In this document: one piece after another, positions 15,344 to 20,058 of the stretch
How positions within the stretch are numbered: position 1 is the first letter of the stretch
How the letters are laid out: each line of letters opens with the position of its first letter
From: an uncultured Bacillota bacterium
Lineage (GTDB): Bacteria; Bacillota_I; Bacilli_A; RFN20; CAG-826
Reading direction: 5' to 3'
Assembly (NCBI GenBank): GCA_937876465.1
Contig: CALEHV010000008.1
Span: 1-20,058, forward strand
DNA length: 20,058 nucleotides
Translations under genes and position numbers: made by a program
The notes under the pieces: generated by a model
Database searches by the model: none
The model's input: the letters and a program-made list of their open reading frames with translations, nothing else
Told to the model about the DNA's origin: nothing

Positions 15344-15748
15344 TTATTTCCTCCAATCTATTTCTGTTTTTACACCGTATTTAATCAAACCAACAATATC
15401 ATCTGATTTATCGATAATTTTTCCGTCCTTGCTTTCCGCTTCAACGGAAACAAAATAATTTTTACATTCAAAGTAATCTGTCCATGATGATCCACCCCAA
15501 GGGCCGTTATTTTCATGATGGACCGTATTTGATAAATGAGCTAAGTTAATGAATGAGTAATACAATTGACTTCTTTCAACTTCAACAGTTTTAATTATTT
15601 CAATACTCTTAATTTCATTTGGTTTTTCTCTTCCACCATTAGCTCCATAATCAGCAACTTTTAAGTGAACAAAGTATCGAACCGCATCTTCAACCTTATC
15701 CCAAATTACCATGAACCCATTTTCCATTGAATATGTTCTTGCATTCAT
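15344..15748 (-). CDS. Stand-alone fibronectin-III-like protein, third in the array
   Basis: 134 aa, one FN3-like beta sandwich with no signal peptide. The strand pattern is GFMVIWDKVEDAVRYFVHL (10-28), a central LYYSFINLAHL (62-72) and NYFVSVEAESKDGKII (97-112). Relatives sit directly upstream. FN3 domains serve as binding modules, usually outside the cell in bacteria; here a cytosolic scaffold or target-recognition role with the AAA+ ATPase is more likely. An insertion rich in Gly, Asn and Trp (about 76-92, HHENNGPWGGSSW) distinguishes this copy. The gene ends 3 nt before the ATPase start. Confidence 0.72.
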   Translation of the reverse strand: MNARTYSMENGFMVIWDKVEDAVRYFVHLKVADYGANGGREKPNEIKSIEIIKTVEVERSQLYYSFINLAHLSNTVHHENNGPWGGSSWTDYFECKNYFVSVEAESKDGKIIDKSDDIVGLIKYGVKTEIDWRK

Positions 15749-15751
15749 AGT

Positions 15752-16084
15752 TTATTCAGCCTCTTTCTTCATGTATAAGCCAAATGATGCGTTGTTTGCA
15801 AAATAATTAATTAAACATAGATGGGTTGCTTCTTCTATTACTTTTCCTTCACGATCTTCTGATTTAACAGAAACAAAGTAATGTGTTTTCTTTCCTTCAC
15901 TTGATAGCAGGGCCAAATCAGTAAATGAACAGTATCCTTTTTCTCTCCCAACTTCAAATGTATCAATCAAAGTTTTTCGAGAACTATTTTTGATATATAA
16001 AGACACTGTATAACGTGCAACTTTCGAATTTGTACCCCATATCACCATAAATCCATTTAACAAAGGTTTTACTTCTAGTTTCAT
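15752..16084 (-). CDS. Stand-alone fibronectin-III-like protein, second in the array
   Basis: 110 aa. The frame is open to a GTG at 16099, but GGGAGGA at 16090-16096 favours ATG 16084. It shows the same pattern as its neighbours: GFMVIWGTNSKVARYTVSL near the start, YCSFTDLALL in the middle and HYFVSVKSEDREGKVI toward the end. It is the shortest copy and lacks the insertion of the downstream paralogue. It lies 3 nt from that paralogue and 18 nt from the upstream copy. Function inferred as protein binding; the sequence divergence between copies suggests different partners. Confidence 0.7.
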   Translation of the reverse strand: MKLEVKPLLNGFMVIWGTNSKVARYTVSLYIKNSSRKTLIDTFEVGREKGYCSFTDLALLSSEGKKTHYFVSVKSEDREGKVIEEATHLCLINYFANNASFGLYMKKEAE

Positions 16085-16102
16085 CAATTCTCCTCCCACT
16101 AA

Positions 16103-16453
16103 TTAAATATGGATATAATTGCCATCACGAACCATTAATGTTTTGCCTATTGACTTTGGGCTTGTACTTATTATCTTTCCGTCTTTATCTTCAGCTTCAA
16201 CATAAACAAAGTAATTTAAACCAGTATCATTACTAGCATAAATGCCGTTGTAGGCTGTCTTGTTAATCATTGCTAGACCATAAAAAGAATAAAATTTTGT
16301 ATGTCTATCACATTCAACAAGTTTAATCTCTTTGTAAGTAACTTCTGAACCTGTGGTGTTTCCAATCAAAAGGTGCACATAATAACGAGACGCATTTTCA
16401 ACCTCATCCCAATAAACCATAAGCCCTTCAAACAAACCTTTTACTTGAATCAT
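16103..16453 (-). CDS. Stand-alone fibronectin-III-like protein, first in the array
   Basis: 116 aa. AGGAG lies 8 nt before ATG 16453, which I prefer to an upstream in-frame ATG at 16474 that overlaps the previous gene and has no site. Pattern: GLMVYWDEVENASRYYVHL, FYSFYGLAMI, NYFVYVEAEDKDGKII, then a short tail. It is most similar to the 134-aa copy near the ATPase. Like the others it lacks export signals. Together the copies look like a small tandem gene family made by duplication. Confidence 0.7.
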   Translation of the reverse strand: MIQVKGLFEGLMVYWDEVENASRYYVHLLIGNTTGSEVTYKEIKLVECDRHTKFYSFYGLAMINKTAYNGIYASNDTGLNYFVYVEAEDKDGKIISTSPKSIGKTLMVRDGNYIHI

Positions 16454-16464
16454 AATCAAATCTC

Positions 16465-17481
16465 CTAAAACCATTCTGGATATGCAGATTTAATACCTCT
16501 GCTTCTTGCAATAATATCGCCATTTCTATTTTCTGCTTTAACAACAAAAATAAAATCTGTACCAACCAAATTTTCAATTGCTAAGTATCTAGTACTTCTG
16601 TCAACTGAATAATCTTTTAAGTGATATAGGTTTTTCTTGCCGATTAATGCAGGAATATACTTATATAACTCGACAATATAACCAGATGCATCATCGATTA
16701 ATTGCCAATAAATATTAAATAAATTATTTTCTTTTGAATGGACAATAAATGGGGTTAATGCGGCTTCATTTATACTTTCATTAAAAATTTCTAATTCAGA
16801 TTCAATTTTCTTATAAGGTAATTCAATGAGCTTGTTTCCATCCTTATCTTGAAGACTAGAATATATGGAAATAGAATTATCTTCTTGGTCTTTTACTATA
16901 CAAACTCTGTTGTCTTTAGAAGGAAATTTTAAAACCTTTTCAATAGTAACTGTTCCTTTAGAAAATAAATAATATTTATCTCCCTCTTTCAAATTAGCAA
17001 TTAAAGGATATCTTATGTATGAATTATTTGATGAATCGTATTCTTCATCATATTTAACAGGTAAATCAAATTTCTTAACGTCATCTGGCTTTGTGATTTC
17101 TATCTTCAATTTAATATCAGCAAACGAATTTTGAAACCAATGTGTAATTTTAAGAACAAGAGTAACATTAACTTTGCTTATAACATTTACATTTTTCTCA
17201 TCTAAAACAGTTGTTCTTCTTCCGCCCCAACCATCAGAGAAGTTTTCTTTAATATAACCAACACGTTTATTGAAAAGAATTAAATAATCCTTTGGAGTGT
17301 GACAAACACTGAATCTTTCAAATCTGTTATCGTCTTCTATAAAAATATCATTCCAAGCAACAGATTTTGTTTTAGAAACAGTCAAAATGATATTTTCAAT
17401 ATTACATGAACAAAATCCATATTTTTCAGAATAAACCCATTTATTTAGGCATTGTAATAGCGTTGAATCTTTCCATTTCAT
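16465..17481 (-). CDS. Unknown N-terminal region fused to a C-terminal FN3-like domain
   Basis: 338 aa, first gene of the eleven-gene operon; AAGGAG precedes the ATG. Residues 1-240 are unknown, rich in predicted beta strands, with a GWGGRR loop near 84-89 and no visible active site. Residues about 243-330 repeat the FN3 pattern of the next three genes: LFNIYWQLIDDASGYIVEL, RYLAIENL and FIFVVKAENRNGDII. There is no signal peptide. The N-terminal part may supply a recognition or anchoring function the single-domain copies lack. The stop is followed 11 nt later by the first stand-alone copy, so this gene may be the ancestral form of the array. Confidence 0.7.
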   Translation of the reverse strand: MKWKDSTLLQCLNKWVYSEKYGFCSCNIENIILTVSKTKSVAWNDIFIEDDNRFERFSVCHTPKDYLILFNKRVGYIKENFSDGWGGRRTTVLDEKNVNVISKVNVTLVLKITHWFQNSFADIKLKIEITKPDDVKKFDLPVKYDEEYDSSNNSYIRYPLIANLKEGDKYYLFSKGTVTIEKVLKFPSKDNRVCIVKDQEDNSISIYSSLQDKDGNKLIELPYKKIESELEIFNESINEAALTPFIVHSKENNLFNIYWQLIDDASGYIVELYKYIPALIGKKNLYHLKDYSVDRSTRYLAIENLVGTDFIFVVKAENRNGDIIARSRGIKSAYPEWF

Positions 17482-17543
17482 ATCGCAAATCGCTCCTTAT
17501 TTTGAATTTATTTATTGTCTCTATTCGGTTGGTTAATAGATAA

Positions 17544-17549
17544 ATTATA
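17544..17549 (-). promoter_or_regulatory. Probable -10 box of the eleven-gene operon
   Basis: A perfect TATAAT on the minus strand, about 62 nt before the start of the 338-aa gene. The hexamer at 17-nt spacing (TACTAT) is a poor -35, so an activator may be needed; a copy of the 25-bp motif lies upstream at 17606. Confidence 0.5.
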
Positions 17550-17605
17550 TCTTATTAAAGCAACTTATAGTATGACTTTTACCATAAAACCTCGATATTT
17601 TCACG

Positions 17606-17630
17606 TTTTGTCCCAAAAAAGGTAACAAAA
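17606..17630. promoter_or_regulatory. Shared 25-bp motif, copy 1
   Basis: TTTTGTCCC at 17606-17614 and GTAACAAAA at 17622-17630, with the outer TTTTGT/ACAAAA forming a dyad. It is located just after the small XRE gene and 57 nt upstream of the operon's -10 box. Same spacing as copies 2 and 3. Confidence 0.55.
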
Positions 17631-17645
17631 AAGGAATACTCCTCG

Positions 17646-17849
17646 TTAAACGATTTGTATTCCGTTGATATCAAGCAGTTTGCATATTCTCACAATGGAC
17701 TCAAAGTCGCTGTTGTGATTTAGTAAACGGTTAAGCGTTTTTCTAGTGGAACCAAATTCTTCAGCGAATTTTTGTTGACTTCCGTATTTGGTCTTTATGC
17801 GCCACTTGATCTCTTCCATCAATTGATTGGAAGAATAATAGCTTTCCAT
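17646..17849 (-). CDS. Small XRE-type HTH regulator
   Basis: 67 aa, essentially a single HTH domain (IKTKYGSQQKFAEEFGS, TRKTLNRLLN). TAGGAGG lies before the ATG. It sits between the 321-aa gene and the eleven-gene operon, on the same strand, the usual place for an operon regulator. Its size is also like that of controller (C) proteins of restriction-modification systems. The 25-bp motif lies just after its stop codon and is a plausible binding site, although this is an inference. An alternative is the antitoxin or immunity regulator of a two-gene unit with the 321-aa protein. Confidence 0.78.
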   Translation of the reverse strand: MESYYSSNQLMEEIKWRIKTKYGSQQKFAEEFGSTRKTLNRLLNHNSDFESIVRICKLLDINGIQIV

Positions 17850-17896
17850 AACAGTACCTCCTACATGTGAGTTACTTCACGGAAGCTTTTTATATT

Positions 17897-18862
17897 TTAC
17901 CACTGAGGATAAATTATTTCATCTCGTAATATTTGAATTAATGCCTCATCAGAATTCCATGATGCTTCTTCCGCATTTTCGTCATAAAGAAGTTTGCAAA
18001 GCTCTTTTGAGAATTCTTTTAAGTTCTTTAAAGTTTCATCAATAAATGTTGGCCCAATTTTTAGCCAATCACCGGCATACATTCCATTGCAATAAAGTTG
18101 TCCAGCTTCTTTAGAAGAATAGACAAATGATGATTGGAATCTTTTTAATTTTTCATCCTTTTCAAATGGGTTGTTTGCTAAAGCATTATACGAAGATAAA
18201 GTGTTATGTTTTAAGAAATTATCAATCTTATTTAAAACGTCAAAGTACTTGTAATGAGGAAGCTTAAAGAACGGATTGGCTCTTTTATGTTCAACATTAA
18301 ATTTGTTTTGAATGTATTTGCACAATTCTCCATAAGTAAAATCATCTTTATTTTCGTAACCTCTATCTTTGATAGTTACTAAAATTGCTCTGAAGAATTC
18401 AATGAAGATTTTTTGAATATATTGAAGATGAATGCTCTTAATAACTTCTTCGTATTTAACTTCTCTTCTGATTCCAGCAAAAAATGCATCTTCTTGGATT
18501 TGATCTAAATCATCCATATCAGAAGTCATAGCGATTTCATTAATACGAACCTTTTCTTCAACCTCTTTTGGAGTTTCAATTTTTCTTATTACAGTTTTAT
18601 ATTCTTCATTCCAATCTCTTGAGAGTCTGTTTAAAGTTCCAAGCAAGATATTAATTGCCCATTCGTTTTCTTTTTTATATTTAGGTACAAAATAATGTGT
18701 ATTTCTAGGCGCAGTAAAAAGCTCTTTTGGAAAGCAATAATCTTCCTTCAAAATAATTAATCGTTTTGTATCAATGTGATAGCGACCATCTTTAAGATGA
18801 AATCCGTGATATGTATATTCGGATGTGTCTGCTTTATTGTAATCAAAATGTTCTTTAGCCAT
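17897..18862 (-). CDS. Hypothetical protein, mostly helical
   Basis: 321 aa, no signal peptide or membrane helix. I do not recognise the family with confidence. The N-terminal 80 residues are mixed; residues 135-300 are predicted helical. The segment IDNFLKHNTLSSYNAL (213-228) faintly recalls HEPN-type or AbiV-type helical proteins, in which a conserved polar residue and a His mark an RNase site; here no R-x4-6-H motif is clear, so I do not claim it. It is preceded by GAGAGG, a 19-bp palindrome shared with hsdM and a structured leader, and followed after 47 nt by the XRE regulator. The elaborate leader suggests its dose is tightly controlled. Confidence 0.75.
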   Translation of the reverse strand: MAKEHFDYNKADTSEYTYHGFHLKDGRYHIDTKRLIILKEDYCFPKELFTAPRNTHYFVPKYKKENEWAINILLGTLNRLSRDWNEEYKTVIRKIETPKEVEEKVRINEIAMTSDMDDLDQIQEDAFFAGIRREVKYEEVIKSIHLQYIQKIFIEFFRAILVTIKDRGYENKDDFTYGELCKYIQNKFNVEHKRANPFFKLPHYKYFDVLNKIDNFLKHNTLSSYNALANNPFEKDEKLKRFQSSFVYSSKEAGQLYCNGMYAGDWLKIGPTFIDETLKNLKEFSKELCKLLYDENAEEASWNSDEALIQILRDEIIYPQW

Positions 18863-18878
18863 AGTAAACCTCTCTACT

Positions 18879-18897
18879 CTAAATAATCGTTTATTAG
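18879..18897 (-). promoter_or_regulatory. Palindromic operator-like site before the 321-aa gene
   Basis: On the plus strand it reads CTAAATAATCGTTTATTAG, matching the hsdM leader site (1513-1531) at 17 of 19 positions in the same orientation and at a similar distance from the start codon (16 versus 19 nt). It is a dyad: CTAA..AA...TT..TTAG. Confidence 0.5.
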
Positions 18898-18903
18898 ACT
18901 ATG

Positions 18904-18980
18904 TGCAGCACACCACTCCGTGCAACCGAAGTTCACCATAGGTGTCGCAATGGAAATACGGTATCCTTGCTCCTGCTGCA
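18904..18980 (-). ncRNA. Candidate structured 5' leader (riboswitch-like or cis-regulatory RNA)
   Basis: A perfect 7-bp closing helix, TGCAGCA/TGCTGCA, joins both ends of a 77-nt, locally GC-richer segment. Inside, on the minus strand, are GCAAGGATA...TTTCCATTGC, CACC-TAT-GGTG and AAC-TTCG-GTT hairpins and a CAC-GGA-GTG triloop. The 5' arm begins where an extended -10 promoter predicts the transcript start. It matches no riboswitch class I know and is not a tRNA: acceptor-like length, but no T-arm or anticodon arm. Folding was done by eye. Confidence 0.45.
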
Positions 18981-18985
18981 ACAAT

Positions 18986-18994
18986 ATAATATCA
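18986..18994 (-). promoter_or_regulatory. Extended -10 promoter of the 321-aa gene
   Basis: TGATATTAT on the minus strand fits TGnTATAAT with one change. No strong -35 is needed with this element. Predicted start is near 18979, the 5' end of the structured leader. Copy 2 of the 25-bp motif lies about 24 nt upstream of the hexamer. Confidence 0.5.
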
Positions 18995-19014
18995 CATGCA
19001 GAAGCATTTATTAA

Positions 19015-19039
19015 TTTTGTCCCAAAAAGTGTTACAGCC
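19015..19039. promoter_or_regulatory. Shared 25-bp motif, copy 2
   Basis: TTTTGTCCCAAAAA followed by GTGTTACA with the same spacing as the other copies; the right outer half-site is degraded (ACAGCC in place of ACAAAA). It lies upstream of the 321-aa gene promoter and just past the stop of the 55-aa gene. Confidence 0.5.
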
Positions 19040-19040
19040 T

Positions 19041-19208
19041 TTAATCAAGTTTTTTAAGACAAGAAACAATGATTAGTCCTAATAAACCAAGAAACAAACC
19101 ACCAAAAATCCAACCACCAACACTACGGCCTTTATAGCTCGCAATAATTGGACACGCAATCATGCTAATAACAGTATTAATTATTCCTAATGTTAATGCT
19201 ATTTCCAT
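19041..19208 (-). CDS. Small two-helix membrane protein
   Basis: 55 aa, short but well supported: GGAGG lies about 9 nt before the ATG, and a good promoter lies upstream. Two hydrophobic helices (residues 3-24 and 34-50) flank a positive loop SYKGRSVGGW; the end is CLKKLD. The loop-helix pattern GRS..GW.FGG...G..GLI is common in small membrane proteins of bacteria, including phage and superinfection-type proteins, with no set function. It is separated from the rRNA methyltransferase by 266 nt and from the 321-aa gene by the structured leader. It could be an effector or a sensor of the island, but this is not shown. Confidence 0.75.
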   Translation of the reverse strand: MEIALTLGIINTVISMIACPIIASYKGRSVGGWIFGGLFLGLLGLIIVSCLKKLD

Positions 19209-19244
19209 TATCTATGCCTCCGTTGAATTATCAAATTACAACAA

Positions 19245-19273
19245 ATTATCAAATTTGTCTGATTTTGTCCCAA
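19245..19273 (-). promoter_or_regulatory. Promoter of the 55-aa membrane protein gene
   Basis: TTGGGA (19268-19273) and GATAAT (19245-19250), separated by 17 nt on the minus strand. Predicted start about 30 nt before the ATG. The -35 lies inside copy 3 of the 25-bp motif, so a protein bound there would directly affect RNA polymerase. Confidence 0.65.
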
Positions 19274-19287
19274 CATTGGTTACAAAA
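19263..19287. promoter_or_regulatory. Shared 25-bp motif, copy 3
   Basis: TTTTGTCCC (19263-19271) and GTTACAAAA (19279-19287), with the outer TTTTGT/ACAAAA dyad intact. It overlaps the -35 of the 55-aa gene promoter. Confidence 0.58.
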
Positions 19288-19474
19288 AGTGTACAAGCGT
19301 GTTCAAACATGTTCTTTGTTGAGCCACAAAAACTGATATGTTTCCAGCCAATACCTTTTCACCATAGAGTTCGTATGTATTTTGGCCTGTTTTCGCCACT
19401 ATATATCAAAAAATAGTGCCCCTATATAGAAGCGCTATAATTGAAATTCTTTCGATGTAATCGACACTTTTTCG

Positions 19475-20058
19475 CTATTCGCTGTATCTCTTAATAATAA
19501 GAGATACAACTGTCTCAACGTGAAATGTCATCGGGAACATATCGACTGGTTGTATATCGCCAATTTCGTATTCTTTATTTAGTAAGTTTACATCTCTAGC
19601 AAGCGTTTCTGGTTCACACGAAACATACACAATCTTTGATGGTTTAACTCTTAATAAAGAATTAATAAATCTTTCATCGCATCCTTTTCTTGGAGGATCA
19701 ACAAAGACAACATCAAAATATACTCCATCTTGAGCAAGTCTTTCTAAAGCAAGACCAGCGTCTTCACATATAAACTTAGCATTCTCGATTTTATTTAATT
19801 TAGCGTTCTTATTCGCATCTTTAATAGCGTCAGGTACAATCTCAACGCCTAAAACAGATTTAGCTTTCTTTGAGGCAATAAGTGAAATTTTTCCAATTCC
19901 ACAATAAGCGTCAAATACAGCTTCATCACCTTTAAGTTCTGCAGCTTCAATAGCTTTGCTATAAAGCTTTTCAACTTGGATAGGATTAACTTGGAAGAAT
20001 GATTTAGAAGAAATAATAAAATCTACTCCAAGAATTGAATCTTTAATAGTTCCTGGAC
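19475..20058 (-). CDS. rlmD: 23S rRNA (uracil-C5)-methyltransferase, C-terminal part
   Basis: The gene starts beyond the right edge; about 194 residues are visible. The SAM-binding motif DAYCGIGKISL, the VFVDPPRKGCD motif and the catalytic-Cys segment YVSCEPETLARD are all present, followed by the family ending QPVDMFPMTFHVE. Members (RumA/RlmD; RlmCD in Bacillota) methylate uracil 1939 and/or 747 of 23S rRNA. The usual T-G at the end of the SAM motif (CGIGTIGL) is K-I-S here. A perfect 9-bp dyad GTATCTCTT/AAGAGATAC (19484-19507) lies over the last codons. It is a core chromosomal gene and probably marks the right border of the island. Symbol is approximate within this subfamily. Confidence 0.93.
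   Translation of the reverse strand, partial: PGTIKDSILGVDFIISSKSFFQVNPIQVEKLYSKAIEAAELKGDEAVFDAYCGIGKISLIASKKAKSVLGVEIVPDAIKDANKNAKLNKIENAKFICEDAGLALERLAQDGVYFDVVFVDPPRKGCDERFINSLLRVKPSKIVYVSCEPETLARDVNLLNKEYEIGDIQPVDMFPMTFHVETVVSLIIKRYSE

Larger units (their letters stand above)
19209..19474. other. Gene-free region between the small membrane gene and the methyltransferase
   Basis: It holds the promoter and copy 3 of the 25-bp motif near 19245-19290, a 12-bp direct repeat AATTATCAAATT (19226 and 19244), and, left of the methyltransferase stop, a loose dyad CACTAT...ATAGTG around 19400. An open frame overlapping part of it on the plus strand has no ribosome binding site and is not supported. 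No clear terminator of the methyltransferase gene is seen. Confidence 0.4.

Noticed and set aside
17897..18862. HEPN ribonuclease call for the 321-aa protein
   Set aside because: Only a vague similarity around NFLKHN; the R-x4-6-H catalytic pattern is not seen.
1513..18897. The two 19-bp repeats as attL and attR of a single 17-kb island
   Set aside because: They are palindromic, differ at two bases and both sit just upstream of gene starts, which fits operators better. Not excluded; a strain without the island would decide.
18904..18980. tRNA gene (77 nt with a 7-bp closing stem)
   Set aside because: On neither strand is there a T-arm with TTC-A or an anticodon arm in the right place; a cis-regulatory RNA leader fits better.
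19162..19416. Open frame on the plus strand near the right end
   Set aside because: No ribosome binding site; it overlaps the start and promoter of the 55-aa gene on the other strand, which is better supported.
1..20058. CRISPR array or complete insertion sequence
   Set aside because: No regularly spaced repeats of 25-40 bp with unique spacers, and no transposase with terminal inverted repeats, were seen; the recombinases belong to integrative elements.

Overview
The window looks like a chromosomal accessory region from a low-GC Gram-positive bacterium (Bacillota, perhaps an uncultured gut or rumen Bacilli or Erysipelotrichia-like lineage). The reasons are strong AT bias, clear GGAGG-type ribosome binding sites, phage and integrative-element genes of Bacillota type, and use of the standard code (TGA is a stop in several genes, TGG is Trp). 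The two outer anchors are hsdM of a type I restriction-modification locus on the left (15-1493, minus) and the C-terminal part of a 23S rRNA uracil-C5 methyltransferase on the right (19475-20058, minus).

Left part (about 1.5-9.3 kb) is mobile-element material. A minus-strand cassette holds an unknown protein, an orphan small-terminase-like protein and a LexA-like/XRE repressor. The repressor faces a plus-strand operon of two tandem XRE paralogues, a tyrosine recombinase, an excisionase-like HTH protein, four small unknown proteins (one ending in an SSB-like DDELPF tail) and a large serine recombinase. The layout recalls a phage satellite or integrative element, with recombinases of two different families. 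It ends in a non-coding block with two strong hairpin terminators and short direct repeats (9062-9313).

Centre-right (9314-17481) is one tightly coupled minus-strand operon of eleven genes, read right to left: a 338-aa protein with a C-terminal fibronectin-III-like domain, three stand-alone FN3-like proteins, a Ycf46-type AAA+ ATPase, a 617-aa unknown coiled-coil protein, a DUF1257 (Ycf35-like) protein, a DUF2997 small protein, an NrdG-like radical-SAM activase, an HExxH metallopeptidase and a single-domain RNase III homologue. Neighbours overlap or lie within about 11 nt, so they are very probably made together. Ycf46, DUF1257 and DUF2997 are known mainly as conserved proteins of unknown function in photosynthetic lineages. 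Their combination here with FN3 scaffolds, a radical-SAM enzyme, a protease and an RNase III fold, inside a mobile/defence-like island, is the best candidate in the window for an undescribed multi-gene system. A 67-aa XRE regulator and a 321-aa unknown protein lie upstream on the same strand.

Regulatory structure joins the right part. A 25-bp motif occurs three times (17606, 19015, 19263), each upstream of a minus-strand transcription unit. A 19-bp palindrome is shared (17 of 19 bases) by the leaders of hsdM and of the 321-aa gene. The 321-aa gene also has a probable structured RNA leader (18904-18980) starting at its predicted transcription start. A 55-aa two-helix membrane protein is encoded at 19041-19208.
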